A DNA stretch of 64,000 bases from Cymbomonas tetramitiformis (taxonomy: Eukaryota; Chlorophyta; Pyramimonadophyceae; Pyramimonadales; Pyramimonadaceae): NCBI GenBank assembly GCA_001247695.2, contig LGRX02003775.1, positions 18,319-82,318 of the forward strand, in the 5' to 3' direction. The notes under the pieces are model-generated. The model was not told the origin of the DNA. It saw only the letters and a program-made list of their open reading frames with translations, and searched no databases. This document shows positions 19,761-33,800 of the stretch, piece after piece (positions within the stretch are counted from its first letter, which is position 1; each line of letters starts with the position of its first letter). Both the position numbers and the translations under genes were made by a program.

Positions 19761-20300
19761 CCCTACGGTCCTAGGAAATTGTAGTATGTGTACTAAAGGT
19801 GTACTAAAGGCATACTAACAGCAGTATATGTAGTCAAGTTAGTATGCCGCTAGTATGCGGTTAGGATACCGTTACGGTACCCACTACGTGAGACTAGATA
19901 TTAACGGCATACTAACGCCATACGTCTTAACGACCCGTTAGTACGTGCATATGATGCCGTTAGGACGCCCCTAACACATGCATCTTAACTGGTTTTAGGA
20001 TGCCGTTATGATGTTCATAGGACGACGTTAGGACATACTAACATATGCATATTAACAGGCGTTAGGATGCCATTATGATGCTCGTAGGACGACGTTAGGA
20101 CATACTAACACATGCACTATAACTGGCGTTAGGATGCCATTATGATGTTAATAGGACGACGTTAGGACATACTAACACCGACACCCTAAAGGCGTCCTAA
20201 CGACATGCTATCCGGGACATAGTAAAGGCATACTAACGTTGGTTTTAGCATAGCTTTAGTGTGTTAGGGCGCATACTAAACGCATACTAACTATGCCATA
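19761..20300. repeat. left subterminal repeats of element C
   Basis: Dense short repeats of the CATACTAAC / GTTAGGATGCCGTTA type. Between about 19981 and 20181 they form three tandem copies of about 67 bp (TAGGACGACGTTAGGACATA core). The same motifs occur at 21980-22050, 22915-23340, 42900-42980, 43800-43870, 60715-60760 and 61280-61731. These are the probable binding sites of the family-specific subterminal-repeat protein. Confidence 0.8.
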
Positions 20301-21960
20301 ACTACACAAGCAGTCAAACGCGAACGTTGCGAGTATTCATATCGGGGGAAGCTTGATGCGAAGGCATATGCATTGTGAGGTGCGAGATACATTGTGATTG
20401 GTGAGTGTGATGCACAACAGGTGTGATAAACAAGTGTGATGCACAACAAAGCATATGCGTGGTTGAATGCACTTTGACAAGTCTAGAAACGTTAATATTT
20501 TTACTATCCACAATACAATCCAATCGTAAGTAGGGCTGCCCCATTCGTAGCCTAATTCGCTCAAAACAAGGCTCTAGTCCGAAAATTGCCTCTAGGGAAT
20601 CAACCTAATCTCTTTAAAACAACGTGCAACAAGCGAGAAATCTCGGCGTTGGTCTTGGAGTAAAACCTTCCGAGATTTTCCACTCGCCCATTCTCATTCG
20701 ATCTGAAAAAGCAAGTGGAACAATAAACCAACACTTAGTCAAGTGAGAAACTTCACACAAAAGCACAACAGCTTAGGTTCTAACTTAGAAAGGGTATAGC
20801 TTTTACCTTAAGTCTTGGCGTTGGTCATGGGCTGAAAATTTGCTTTCTCTACTCGCTCCTTTTCAACCGATCTGAAAAATAAAGCGCAACAAAGAAACCC
20901 ACGCTTAGTAAAGCAAGCACATAACACAAACGCGCAAATTCTTATGTACCAACCTAGGAAAGATAGCGCACACACCTTAGGTCTTGGTGTTGGTCATGGG
21001 CTGAAAATTAGTTCTTTCCACTCGCTCATTTTCAGCCGATCTGAAAAACAACGCGCAACTCAAAACCAATGGATAGTAAAGCGCAAAAATATCATAAGAT
21101 GAAATATAAGAGTAGCAAAGGAAAATAAGAAGGCCAAGTGGGGTGAGTTGGAATTTAACCAACTTCATCTAGTTCATACGACTAGCGAGAACTTACTTCT
21201 CGTTCACCCCTCAATTCGATGCTAAGCACACCGACATGCGCGCAGAAAAATTACAGTAGCACTCGCATTCACTATGAATATGTAGCGTAGTGCAGTATTT
21301 TTATGATACCAAGAACAAACATAAAACAGCACCCACTACCCGATAACTCTGCGTTCACCGCTGCCTTTGACTTGTGAATACTTAAAGTTTCTTTATTGTA
21401 GTTCGATGGACACAGTGTTGAGTGTATTCCACTTCAACGTTCACCTTCCCCTTCGCTTGAATATTCAACTCGAACTGGTCGTCGCGGGCTCGCGGCATCG
21501 GCAGCGGCATCCCGCATCACTCGAGTCGCAGTCGACTGTCGCGTGTCACCTGTGTCACAGTATCTGTATGAGTATCGGATAGTATGACAATGAGTATCAG
21601 TATCGTGAATCAATGTCGCTGTCGTTCGGCTGTCGCTGTCCCTGTCGCGTCGCGGCTGTCGCGCTCGAGTGACCAGCGCAGGTCGGCGCAGGTCGCGGTC
21701 GGTCTGTCTCGGACACGCGACGCGACGGTGCGGTGCGGTGCGGTGCGGTGAGAACTTTTCATTTTATTTCTTTTGTTTATATTTATTTTTTTGCTCCTGC
21801 GCATTTTGAAAAAATCGTGCGCACAAAATGCTTCATATCTATGGCAAAAAAAACAAAACCAACATTTTGCTTGGAGGGGTGTGTTCCCTTCAACTTGCCC
21901 ATTTCCCTGCCAAATTTTTGTTTTTTGTTTTTTTCGCTATTTTTGGGTCTTATAGCTTAT
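20301..21960. other. element C internal non-coding region with three ~170-bp imperfect repeats
   Basis: No gene is supported. A unit beginning GGCGTTGGTCTTGG / GGCGTTGGTCATGGGCTGAA recurs at about 20646, 20816 and 20985, each followed by CACTCGCxxxTTTTCA and CGATCTGAAAAA. A GGTGC microsatellite is at about 21729-21750. Confidence 0.6.
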
Positions 21961-22054
21961 GTCATACAAGTCATATGACGTTAGTACCCCTTTAGCATGC
22001 CATGTACATTACGCGGATATTATGCCGGTAGCATGCTCTTATGATGCCATTTAA

Positions 22055-22908
22055 GGCAGCCGGGTAATTGTTTTTGGTAATTACCGGGAGGGTAATTACC
22101 GGTAAATTACCGAGTATTACCGAGCCCCATAATCGGTTTCCTCCCATACTTAAGGATCTTACCGGTAATTACCATGGTAATGCAGTATTACCATGGCAAA
22201 TTACCGATTCGAGCTCAGATTACCGTCGATTTTACCAGAAATGATGATGACCAGATCGGTGGCGATAGCTTTTTCGCAATGGATCAACTAGAAACTTTGC
22301 GGCACACCCGAAAGCACGCCAAGCTTTCGGGTGTGCTAGAGAGCGACCTGGACCTCGAACAGTCCAAAATTTCATTACAAAGTTCTCGATCGGATCAGGG
22401 ATGGCATCCGGTGCGGATACTTGTGGGGACGATATGTCCCTCACTCCTGGGGCGTCGATTTAGTCGATTGGAAAGATTCCTATGGCAACGTGCACAGAGT
22501 GCCCAAAGACATCTACGACGCTTTGAGCACTCCCCTGCGTGGCCAGTCTGGCTTCGGTGACAAGCACGAGTTCTTATTGAGCTTGTTTCACGACGTGGCA
22601 GAATACCAGCAAACTTTGCAGTCCGAGAAAACGTGTGCTCACTTCTGTCTGCACAATTCATCTCTGCAAAATGCTTAGCTTGATTATGTACTCACATTGC
22701 TTAGCATGTGCTATAGCACCAAACCCAAACAATTCTAATGGCCATTATCTATCCATATAAATTTTCAAAAACAGTTTCCGCGCCCCGAGGCGAAAGTTAG
22801 GTCATTTCGTGCAGGCGGTAATACTTTGGTAATACCGCCGAAAGTATTACCGGTAAATTACCCGGTATTACCGGGGCCCATTTCCAAATTACCGGTAATT
22901 AGGCTGCC
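22055..22908. mobile_element. 854-bp TTAA-flanked MITE carrying a coding fragment
   Basis: Inverted termini GGCAGCC...GGCTGCC continue into GGTAATTACC-type repeats. TTAA lies on both sides (22051-22054 and 22909-22912). TTAA duplication is typical of piggyBac-like elements. The interior near both ends is filled with GGTAATTACC/TTACCGGTAA palindromes. The middle carries a plus-strand coding-like stretch. Its flanks are element C subterminal repeats, so it inserted into C. Confidence 0.75.
22421..22678 (+). pseudogene. coding-like fragment inside the TTAA MITE
   Basis: An open frame of about 85 codons has protein-like composition (WGVDLVDWKDSYGNVHRVP, KDIYDALSTPLRGQSGFGDK, HEFLLSLFHDVAEYQQ) and a stop at 22676-22678. 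There is no ATG at its beginning and no recognised domain. The parent MITE has no transposase, so this is best explained as a captured exon (Pack-type acquisition). Confidence 0.35.
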
Positions 22909-23371
22909 TTAATGCCATTTAGTATCCTAACGCCAAACTTGCAGTTTTTTTGTTTTTTTTTGTTTGCATGCGTCTTTGTTAGTATGCCGTTACGGTACCC
23001 ACTACGTGAGACTAGACGCCGTTAACATGCTATCGCCACGCCGTTAGGGGCATACTAGGTGAGACTAGACGCCGTTAACATGCTAACGCCACGCATGCTA
23101 AAGGCGTGCTAACTACATGCTAACGGCGACAACATGTTAAAGGTGTCCTAAGGGCGTGCTTTAGGGTGCACATCTTAACAGGCCTAGAGGAATATTCCTC
23201 AAAAGATTCCCTGGTTAGGACACCTTTAGGAGGCCTTTAGGATGCCTGTAGTTCGCCCATCCTAACGGTATCCTAATGACACCCTAACGTGTGGCATTAG
23301 GACTCCTTTATGACGTACTAACCGCGTCTTAACAGGCCTACGGGGGGAGGGGGGGGGGTCACAGGCCTGCG

Positions 23372-23688
23372 ATGCCCCGTAAAGCACTTCGCCCCGGAGA
23401 GCATTTCTCCGCGCTACGTGAACAATGGACTCGCCAACTTCCCCCCGATGCATCCGATGACCAGTTCGTGCAGGCGTCCGCAAGTACACCCCGCGCGGCC
23501 CCGGGTCACCGTGGGCTTTCCCTCCAACGACAAGAACGACCGGTGGCCAAAACGCGTGCGCCACGACTAGCCCGAATGGCCATGTGTCACCCAGCACCTC
23601 ACCCAGTACCCTTGGCACCACCGCGTGGTCCGGTGAATATTGCCACCTCCGCACCATCAACTCCGGCGGTACCACTTGCTGCCGATAC
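23372..23688 (+). CDS. element C transposase-gene exon, left half (split by element B)
   Basis: An open plus-strand frame begins at the ATG at 23372 (MPRKALRPGEHFSALREQW) and becomes Pro/Ala-rich. It reaches the left end of element B at 23689. After removal of B and one copy of the TAC duplication, the frame continues at 42692 without a shift, to a donor AG|GTGAGC at 42808-42809. That continuity supports a real exon. No domain is recognised. It precedes the transposase C-terminal exons of C and could be their N-terminal exon or a separate cargo gene. Confidence 0.5.
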
Positions 23689-23699
23689 CCCTACAAATT

Positions 23700-24735
23700 A
23701 TTGGCCCATTCATCCGTGTGGATTTGCATATGGACAGCGTATGGATATCGTAAGGACCCATATGGACAACCGTATGGACGGTCTGAGCAGATTTCTGGCG
23801 AAACCTTGATGCATATGTAAGAACCATACGGACGACGCGTAATTGTGGTGTCCATATGAAAATGTCCCATGGACATCGTAAGGATTTCATATGGACACCG
23901 TATGGACCACCATATGGACACCGTATGGACAGAAAACATGTCCACATGGTGTCCATACGCGTGGACAGAGGCACTAATCACCCGCACGACAGCGCAGGGA
24001 CACCGTATGGAAACCCGTATGGATAGCGTATGGACACCGTAACCGGACGTGCGGACAACGTATGGACAACCGTAAGGACATCGTATGGACAGCGCATGAA
24101 AATCGTAATCGCACGTGCGGACACCGTATATAATCCCGCAAGGACGGCGTATGGACGGCGTATGGACATCGTAAACGTGCGCGCGGACGGCATATGGACT
24201 CCCATAAGGACAACGTATGTACGTCGCATGGACATCATAACCAGACGTGCGGACAACGTATGGATAGCCGTAAGGACAGCGTATGGACATCATAATCGCA
24301 CATGCGGACACCGTATGTAATACCGTAAGGACAGCATATGGACGACGCATGGACATCGTAAACGCGCGTGCGGAGGGCATATGGACGCCCATAAAGAAAG
24401 CGTATGGACGACGCATGGACATCGTAACCGCACGTGCGGATACCGCAAGGACACCAAGTGGACAGTCGAATATAGATAGTCCAGACGTATGGACACGTGC
24501 GTCCGTACGTGTGGACGACGTCCTTATCCGGATGAACGTCGCTGTCCGTGCGGATGGAAACTTATTTACTTAGTATATTTTACATATCCACGCGTATGGA
24601 CATCGGTGTCCGTACGTGTGGATAGCTTGTGATAATACTTATCCATGCGTATGGACGATTCCATCCACACGTATGAACAAGACGTCCGTACGTGTGAACA
24701 CCGTATGGAAAGACGTAAGATTTGTCAGCACGACA
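23700..24735. repeat. left subterminal repeats of element B
   Basis: Many copies of CGTATGGACA / GTCCATACG half-sites and full palindromes. Longer tandem units of about 80-90 bp (GCGGACACCGTATG...GGACATCGTAA) lie between 24000 and 24440. The same half-site appears in B introns and in the right end. Confidence 0.85.
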
Positions 24736-24811
24736 GAGCAGGACACTGCAGGACATTCACGAATGGTACACGTATATACAAAATGTTTACAAAATATTGT
24801 GCTATTCTAGC

Positions 24812-27800
24812 CTAGCTTCTCGGCTTCTTTCCCGGCCTCTGGTCTTCTTTGGCAGGTGCAAGTGCATTCTTTTTCTTTTTAAATCTAAGAGGTGACTTTT
24901 TGGCAGCCTCGTTCTTGGAACCGCCCCCCTCCTTCTTCTCCTCCTCCTCCTCCTCCTCCTTCTTCTCCTCCTCGGACGCCTCCTCATCGTCCACAGCCTC
25001 TCCTTCCTCTCCTTCATTAGCAGCGACAGCCTCATCCTCGACAGCCTCAACATCCGTCCCATCATCATCATCCTCATCATCGTCCGCGTTACCCTTTTCC
25101 TCCTCAACATCCGCATCGTGCATCTCTTCCTTCTGACACCCCCGCACGTCCTGAAACCAGTGACGGCTCGTTCCTCTCGTATGACACTGCAAGTGAATGC
25201 AACCTAAGTAAGTGCATTAAGAGCAAAGACAACAAATGACAAGCTAAATGCAACTAGAACAATACAAGCAAACACACCGTGACGGGGGGATATCCACGGT
25301 CCCGTTCCGATACCTCAGCAGGCTCCAACTTCAGGCCGGCCAGTTTTCTCCCTGTCATCCTCTCGGGATACAGCTTGTCCGTGTTGGCGTGCCTCAAGTA
25401 GGCCTTGTGTATCCTGCGTACATAAACCACTTGTTAGACGGCGTCCTTACATATGTACACCGCCTTCCACCCGTATGGACGGCACAATAAATGGTGTCCA
25501 CGCGTATGGACAGCGAAACAACACCACGCACACATGTACACATGGACGTTCGCGTAAGTGCAAAAGGTAAAAATGTGAACGTTGCAGGGGAAGGCAGGGA
25601 GGGAGGGAGGACTTGCCAGATAACATTTTTTCTTACTATAACTGACTGGAGGTTGTGCTCCAGCATCTCCATCGTTTTATTAGCCGTCCCGGTGCGGAGT
25701 TGCTCGGCACTCACGAGCTCATCCACCATGGACATGTGGTGGGATAACATCCTCTCCACGGGGTAAACGTCCCCCTTCTCTGGGAGGTGCACCACAAACT
25801 CCACGTACAGCTCGTAGGTATCCCTGGGCAAAAGCATCGGCTTCTCGTTTAAGGATTTCCCCGGCCCGATGGCGGCGACGGTTGCCCGACCGATGACGAG
25901 GTTGGAAAGGCCAGTTTTGGTGGCCTTGCCCCCTACAAAATAAGGATTATTCCAAGGGCTTGGACCGTCGGCTTGGAACCCCATAGGACCCGGTAGGACA
26001 GGTATGTGTTTGAGAGGCGTTGGCGTTAACACTGGGAATTCCAAGGGCTTGGACAGCAAATGTCCAGGTCCAAGCCCCGTCCAAGCCGCGGTCCAAGGGC
26101 TTGGACCTGGACATTTGCTATCCAAGCCCTTGGAACCCCCTTGGAATTTACATAAAATTCCAATCGGTTTCCAAGCCGTTGGACCGTCGGTTTGGAATAC
26201 CGTAGGACCCATTTGGACCGTCGGCTTGGAACCCCGTTGGACCCGCTTGGACCATCGGCTTGGATTCCCATAGGATTTTTTTAGATTGGCGATTCCAAGG
26301 GGGTTCCAAATGCTTGGACGGGGCTCGGACCTTATTAAACGGGCATTCCAATGGGGTTCCAAAGGCTTGGACGGGGCTTAGACTCTGCCAAACGGTGATT
26401 CCGAGGAGGGTCCAAGGGCTTGGACGCTGCAAAAAAACAGGTTCCAAAGGGGTTCCAAAGACTTGGACGGGTCTTGGACTCCGTCAAAAGAAGTTTCCGA
26501 GGGGGTTCCAAGGGCTTGGATAGGGCTTGGAATCAGTTAAACAGAGATTCCAACGTGATTCCAAGGGCTTGGAAGCTGTTGAATTAAGGTTCCAAGCGAG
26601 TTCCGAGGGCTTGGACGGGGCTTAGAATCTGTTAAACGAGAATTGCATGGCCAGGTTCCATTGTTCCAAAGCTTTGGAACAATGTTTCCAAAAGCTTGGA
26701 CGGACAGGTTCCAAAGGCTTGGAACCATGGTTCCAAATACATTTATTTTGCTTCATACATTTCATTAATTTCAAACGCTTGGAACCGCAATTCCAACGAT
26801 TTGGAACAACGTTTCCAAAAGGCTTAAACATATATGGCTCCAAAGGCTTAAACGGACATGGTTCCAAAGACTTGGAACCATGGCTCCAAATACATTTACA
26901 ATGAGAATATGCAGGTATGCAGGGTTAAGGGGTACTGCGCAGTTCCAAAATACACTTGCAATTGTTGCTACATTGTTTTCATGTTTCTTTGCACACATAC
27001 ATTATGATGTCGTGTGCATGCTGTACACAGAAAGTTTAAAGGTTGCGATGCTAAGTTACAAATACGTCATCATCATTGGATAAATAACATTACTTGACAG
27101 AATTACAAGTGCGTGGGATCTAGGTTCAGGCTAATAATGCTATCACAAGTCAGGGATTCTACCGAAAGCTGCAAGCTTTCGAAACTACTCTTAAAACTAC
27201 TCTAATTAGTTTGAAACTTTTAAATTGAAATCTGTTCCGCTAATTGCAAGCACCGACGCACTTGAAACACGACCTGCGAACATGCCGTAAAACAGAACAA
27301 AATCAGCGTTCATCAGACGCCGAACCGCAAGTAAAATAATAAACTTCAGTCAACGAAACGCAAATCAGATCCAACGTTTAAACAGTCTTACCTGCGATAG
27401 AGCAATTTTCGACCCGGGCGGTACCAATCCCTGAAAAAGTAAAACACAAAGCTCAGTTCTACACGCATATGTGGAAAACATACCGGCGTGTTATGGCCGA
27501 TTCTCGAGCATCGGTACTATTTTGGGGTGACGCTATTTTTAAAAGTGCAGGTTTGTGGGATTAATGATACGGTGTTGCTACTACGATGATGCTGAACTGT
27601 TTTCAAACAAAATGCTGAAAACAACTCTGCGCGCGCAACATGCAAGGCTGCTAGATAACGGCAGGTACGTTCAAGAACTGTCGTTGCGGCATTCTCGGTG
27701 TCACAGCGAATTGAGCCCGTACCGTTTGAATAACTCCGCCGCAGAGATCTTTCAGACTTCCTGGAATCGCGTTTACGTCCCGGACCCGAGCGTCACCGGA

Positions 27801-30800
27801 GAATTTCCTGCAGATCTCCACAAAGTAATCTTGCGAAAAATGAGAAGAAAGAAGACACGGCTAAGCTCATATAGATAATTACAGTACAAACCTGGACATA
27901 CAATACTGCAAGTCTTCGACGGCGTTGAGGTGAAATGTGAAGTTCCGTATTGTAAAGTGTCGGGTCTTCACTGTGTCCACAGTCCACAGTCACAGAGTAC
28001 CGTTCGTCTAGCCATTTGAAAATCCATCGTCTTCAAAGGTCGCGATACTCGCGATTACTAGCGATTACTCGCGATTACTAACGATTACTCGCGATTACTC
28101 GCGATTACTCGCGATTACTCGCGATTACTCGCGATTACTCGCGATTACTCGCGATTATACTACGTACGGCGAAAGACTGAGCAGTCGATCCAACCATTCG
28201 TGCACGACGAATCCAATTTAATCTTCGATCTGAGCAGTCCATCGCTATACTGTATATTTCTGTTTTCTGGACTGTTGCTTTTTATTTTTGGAGCAAGTCC
28301 TTCTACAGAATTCGTCGCAACTCTATTTTTAGAAATTTCCAGTAAGATGTGCATAATTGACGGTAGAAAACAATTTTTCTGCATTTTTCACGTCGCTGCA
28401 TATCAAAAACATCGGGGCCAAACATATGTCCACTTTTCAAAAAAACAGAAAATTTTCCGAAATTTTGTTTTTTGGGCTTTTTACACAAAAAACAGCCAAG
28501 TGTTAAGCTTAGAAATAAGAGGCTTCACTTTGGAATTCCAGGGGCATGGAATTTCTCAAGTGGGAGCAAATGTCCAGTTCCAATGGACTTCCAAGGGCTT
28601 GGATAAACCCCCAGAAGTGGACCTAGTCGATTTTTACCAAAAAAATTCCATGCCATTGGTTTGGGTGAGCCAACCCGTTGGAATATTGGTCCTTAGGTGA
28701 TTTTTGCAATCCTCAAAACGTTCTAAAAAACTTTGTGAGGTTCCAATGCTTCACTTTGGAATTCCAGAGGCATGGAATTTTTCAAGTGGGAGCAAATGTC
28801 CAGTTCCAATGGACTTCCAAGCCTCTGGATTAATCCCCAGAAGTGGACCTAGTCGATTTTTAAGATGGCTTTTCCAAACCGATGGACACCGTAATCCCTG
28901 GCCTGTCCGGGCGCCCGGATTGTGCCTAAAAACGTAGAAACCCTGATATAAAGGTGACAAACCGGACTTTTGCCGAATGTTGAAGGTATTTAATTCCGAC
29001 CGCCCGGAACCACGTTCCCACGCGCCGGGCTATTAGTCCGGGCGCCCGGAATGCATCTGAATACCTTACAAGTCCGGTCAGACAACTCACACTTCTTACA
29101 TGGATTCGCAGGAATAATGGCTAGGCAAAGGCGTGGACTAGCTCGAAACGAGAACGCGGAAGGCACTCCATGCCCATGCGATCAATGCAGACTCCGATTT
29201 TGCTACTCCAAAAGACAGATTAAGCGGCATTTGGTCCTACATCCGCCCGTCGCACGCCTCTCCAATGACCGAGATCATGAAGAAACCGACTCTCTTGACG
29301 GTGCCGAAAGTGTGAATGATGACGGTGAGACGGATCCACCATCAGAGACGGACGAAGAGGAAGAACACGAGGATGACACATATCTTCATGACCATGCCGA
29401 ACGGATGCTCCGGAAGATCCGTGAAAACTTCTTCAGCCCGATTGAGTATGCCTCGTCCGACTCGGTGAGTTCTAAATCCCGTCCAAGCCGTTGGAACCAT
29501 TGTTTAACAATATCCAAGCCCCGTCCAAGCCTTTGGAACAACCTTGGATTCCCCCACGAAGAAGAGTCCAAGCATCGTCCAAGCCTTTGGAACACCTTTA
29601 GAGCCATCACTGTAAGCCAGATTCTTACATCGCATCTTATTAGTTCAGGATTGCTGGGTTGATGGGAGTGGATGCCCGCCGTATTCTAGGAGGAGGAAAG
29701 TGATGCGCGCGAGCAACGTGAAAACGACCGAACAAGGGACCCGGAATTCATCATGGTAAGTTCAATACGCACAGATTGAATGCCTTCCGAAAACTGCACT
29801 ATATCACTATTCCAAGTCATTGGAACGGTGCGTCCTTACGTGTGGAACCCCTCTGGACCAAAATCAATCAGATGCTGTGTGACTAAATTGCAGGAGGGAG
29901 AAAATGTGCATGACAAATCGACTACCCTTGCAAACCGCTTCATACTGGATCTACTTGAGGCCCACTCCAACCATAACTCGACCCAGGCGTACTTTGACAC
30001 AATCCTGGAAATTCTGCGACGTCGAGTATGCGGCTTGGAGGTCGACGATGAATCAATCTCGACCGATGACGAGGTAGCACTACCTCATACCTACCAAGCG
30101 TGCGTGCGGTTTTTCAAGGATTTCCTCATGAAGTACAACGAGATGGATGTGTGCCTGAAGTGCAATTTTCTTTTCAAAGATCTGCTTCCCGAAGAGGCAC
30201 CGACGTGTCCGAAATGCAACCACGGCCGGTTCAAGGAGCCATCAATGGTCGATGGCAAGTGGGAACCCGGAAGGGCCAAGTGCGTTTTCCGCTGGTGGCC
30301 GTGGACAAGGATACTGGAGGCCCTTTTCATGGATCCGGTGCAGGCACAGATGACACGTTCATGGGAGAAAGTTGACTTGGATGAGCCGATCGTCAGAAGC
30401 ACTGGAATATTAGGTGAGTAGAAACTGTCAATTAGACTGCATGGATTGCTTATTCCGGGCGCCCGGATCCATGCCTCCACCCGGATGGAACATGCGTCCG
30501 GCCGTTTGGATATGTCACTACACCCATTTTGGTTGTCTTGGTATAGTCCAAACGTGTGGACTAGTTGTTCCGGCCGTTTGGAATTTTGCGGATGTAGATT
30601 AACAAAGATAATTGCGAGTAAATCTGCATGGATGGCACGTTCCGGGCGCCCGGAATGGCGCTCCATCCGTGTGGAATACGAGTCTGGTCGTAATGGATAT
30701 GTTACAACAACCTGTTTTGTTGTCTTAGCATAGTCCGAGCGTGTGGAATACCTAATCCGACCGGTTGGACTAAGACATGTTAGTGCGGGTGTAGATTCAC

Positions 30801-33800
30801 GAAGCAGGCAGAGGACCATGCTCGAGGACCCGGAGTTCTTCAAGGACAAGCGCAACCTCTCTGTGGTGTTATGCGCGGACGGCATCGAGAAATTCAAAGA
30901 TAAACTGGGATCTGTGACACCTATAACCTGCCAAGTGGTGAATTACCCTGCACATCTTCGAGGCAAAAGCGAGTTCATTGTGCTTTGGGGCATTATTGAT
31001 GGCAAACCCAAAGATGCCCAACTCTTCTACCACAAGTTCGTGGACGAGATTATTGACATATACGACGGTGGTCCGCGAGATTGTGAGCAGAACCATTGAT
31101 ATCGATGTGAGTATAAACACTGCTTACCCCACGTTCCGGGCGCTTGGAACCGTTTGGAGGCCATAGTCCGGACGCTCGGACCTGCTTCATGTTTGTTGCT
31201 CATGTTCATATGCTTCGGATTGGAATCACAATTCCGGGCGGCCGGACCAACATTGGATCAATGTTCCGGTAGCACGGAACCTATCCATTCAGGCTATTCT
31301 GATTTATTCCGTTTTGGGCGTGCGGTTCAGCATCATAAAACTGGCATGGACGCCTTGAAGACAAGGGTATTGGAAGTCCGTGACATCATGGAAGCTGAGC
31401 TCTCGCCTGAGCTTTTAGTCATTGCAACGCACCAGCTCGTTCATATTCCGGATCAGATGCGTGACGAAGGACCAGTTCCCGATCTTTGGATGTTCGCTCC
31501 AGAGAGCTTCTTCGGCGAGCTGAGACGGATCATCAGGACTCGCTCGCACCCTGTCGCCAGCATGATGAAAGGGGTGGAGTTGAAACGCATGGTAAGTCTG
31601 GTACGCGGCTTATACCAGTTGCTACAGGCGAATGGTTCGCCACCAACCATTAGCCAACCACGTAGCGAGAACACCGTGTCCCTGATGTTGGCGACCGGCA
31701 ACGAGAGGAAGGGCAAACTTGTCTACTCGACACCAGGTACTGTCCAGACTTAAGTGCATATCGTCCAATTTCGGTCCAAGGGTCTGGAAACGTATCATTG
31801 AGTAGGGTCCAACCGGTTGGAACTTGCTTGGACCTTTCATTAGACAAAGCCCAAGCCAATAGGGCTCGTTCCATCCACACCCTTCCGGGCGCCCGGAACC
31901 CAGGTTCCGGATTGGTTCCGGGCGTTTGGAATTAGATCGTCAAAAGCACGCATTGTTTAACAAATTTCCGTTTTGCGGTGCGTAGATGATAAGAAGGAGA
32001 TACAAGCTTGGCTGGCTACAAACGTGGAGTGGTACGGGAACATTGTGAGAGAATTTAATCGTGCTGAAGACCATTACACGAGGTATGCATGTTTGCTTGA
32101 CCGAAGCTTTTTTTTGACTAATCATTCACGTACGCAGTTTAGTGGTGTTCCCCTCGCCCGGAACTAACATCCAAGCGCCCGGAACGTTGCCTCCGGGCAT
32201 TTGGACCATGCAGGAACATTAGACAAAACCGACGTCGCTTGGCGGCTCGTCGCGGCAGGGGCAGTGGCCCAGGTCAAAACTTGACGAGGCCGATACTTCA
32301 TCAACCTGAAACCTGGCGCAAGAGCCCCGTCACAGGGGAAGTCAATCCGTTTACGGAGATGGAAATGAGTTACGCCTTGGCACCACCGAGAATGTGGACA
32401 GAGTATGCTTACGTCAAAGTTCGCAATTTTAATTACAGATCGCTGGAAAGGGACATGAACAAGGCTACTTGTCATCGATATTTCAAGTCTGTCTTTAAAG
32501 TCTGGAATGTACAGAAGCAGCAAGAAGACGACCAGGACAGGTGAGGCATGCCAACTATACATGTTCCAGACGTCTGTATAAGAGTGGAGTGTAGGTTCCG
32601 GCCGTTTGGACCATGGTCAAGCTACGTTTCATTAAATCTGTTTAAATATTCAAAAGTTCGATACGTTCCGGGCGTCCGGAACCATGCTGCCACACGGTTC
32701 CGGACGCCCGGACTAATGCGTCCTTGTAGATCTCGATTAGCAGGTGTTCATGATTCTTTCACTTCTGATGGCAGGTATGGCGAAATTCTGAAGGTCGTCA
32801 AGCTTGTCGTGCACACTGACACATATATTCTTGTGAAGTGTAGATGGTTTCCCCTCGAAGCTGCTCTTTCCGATGCGGTCACGCAAAACATCTACCTGCG
32901 CACCGATATGCCATGGGAAACCAAAGATGCATTCATCGAAGCGAAGGACATCAACAATCAAGTGGTCGTGGCGCCCATTCCATGGAAGCCTTTGCGGCTT
33001 GCACGGTATACCGGTAACAAGGTTCCATTAAATATTCGACATCGGACAGACGTGCTTGCCGTCGTGCTTGACCGCCACGTCGATTTTGTCGGCGACATCG
33101 GCGATAGTAGTTCTGATGACGAAGATTAGTTAACTTATTGCCTCGCTCGAGGCGGTAGTGTATCGGTCTCGTTGAGCTCCACGTGCCGCCAAGTCAGAAC
33201 CTACCAGTTGTAATACTGTAATATATAACATGCATTGTACAGATAATACTAACTTACCTGGAGTTCCAAAGGGGTTCCGAAGGCTTGGATGCGCCTTGGA
33301 ATCCATCAAACGCAAGTTCCGAAGCGGTTCCAAACCATTGGACTAAGCCTGGACCCCATAAGATATCACTTCCATAATCGTTCCAAAGGCTTGGACGGTC
33401 TTGAACTGCACGTAGCAAGAATGATCGGTCCAGAGAATTATCGTTCTATATGTCAAGCACTTGCTCATAGCGTTCCGCTCTCAGATCGGGAAGTTCCAAG
33501 GGCTTGGAATTTCGGAACACGCTCCCGTGTTGCCCAGAGACTGGGCCTATGGGGTTCCAAGGGCTTGGAATCTTTTGAAACCCACGCTCGTGCTGCGCAG
33601 AGACCGGTCCTATGGGGTTCCAAGCCGTGGAGCCTCCGGGCTCGAGCTTCATTCCTCGTACTAACAAGGTCCAAGGGCTTGGAATCTTTTGAAACCCACG
33701 CCCGTGCTGCGCAGAGACCGATCCTATGGGGTTCCAAGCCGTTGAGCCTCCGGGTTTGAGCTTCATTCCTCGTACTAACAAGGTCCAAGGGCTTGGAATC

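Larger units (their letters stand above)
26896..29116. other. element A region between left repeats and transposase
   Basis: It holds a frame at 27555-27878 with protein-like composition but a non-ATG start and no domain, an approximately 10-bp minisatellite (28041-28157), and a 118-bp direct repeat (about 28525-28642 and 28750-28866). It also has AT-rich filler. No second gene comparable to that of element B is visible. Confidence 0.4.

Noticed and set aside
23691..24573. Long minus-strand ORFs with MSMRRPYA/MSIRCPYG-type repeats
   Set aside because: They are translations of the GTCCATACG subterminal repeats. Periodic peptides come from DNA tandem repeats, not from a protein gene.
24802..25136. 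Several overlapping long ORFs (Ser-rich, Arg-rich) over the CTCCTC tract
   Set aside because: They are shadows of the acidic last exon of the element B minus-strand gene. Only the Asp/Glu frame joins neighbouring exons at proper splice sites.
28041..28157. CRISPR-like array
   Set aside because: Units are 10 bp, head to tail, without spacers. It is a minisatellite in a eukaryotic context.
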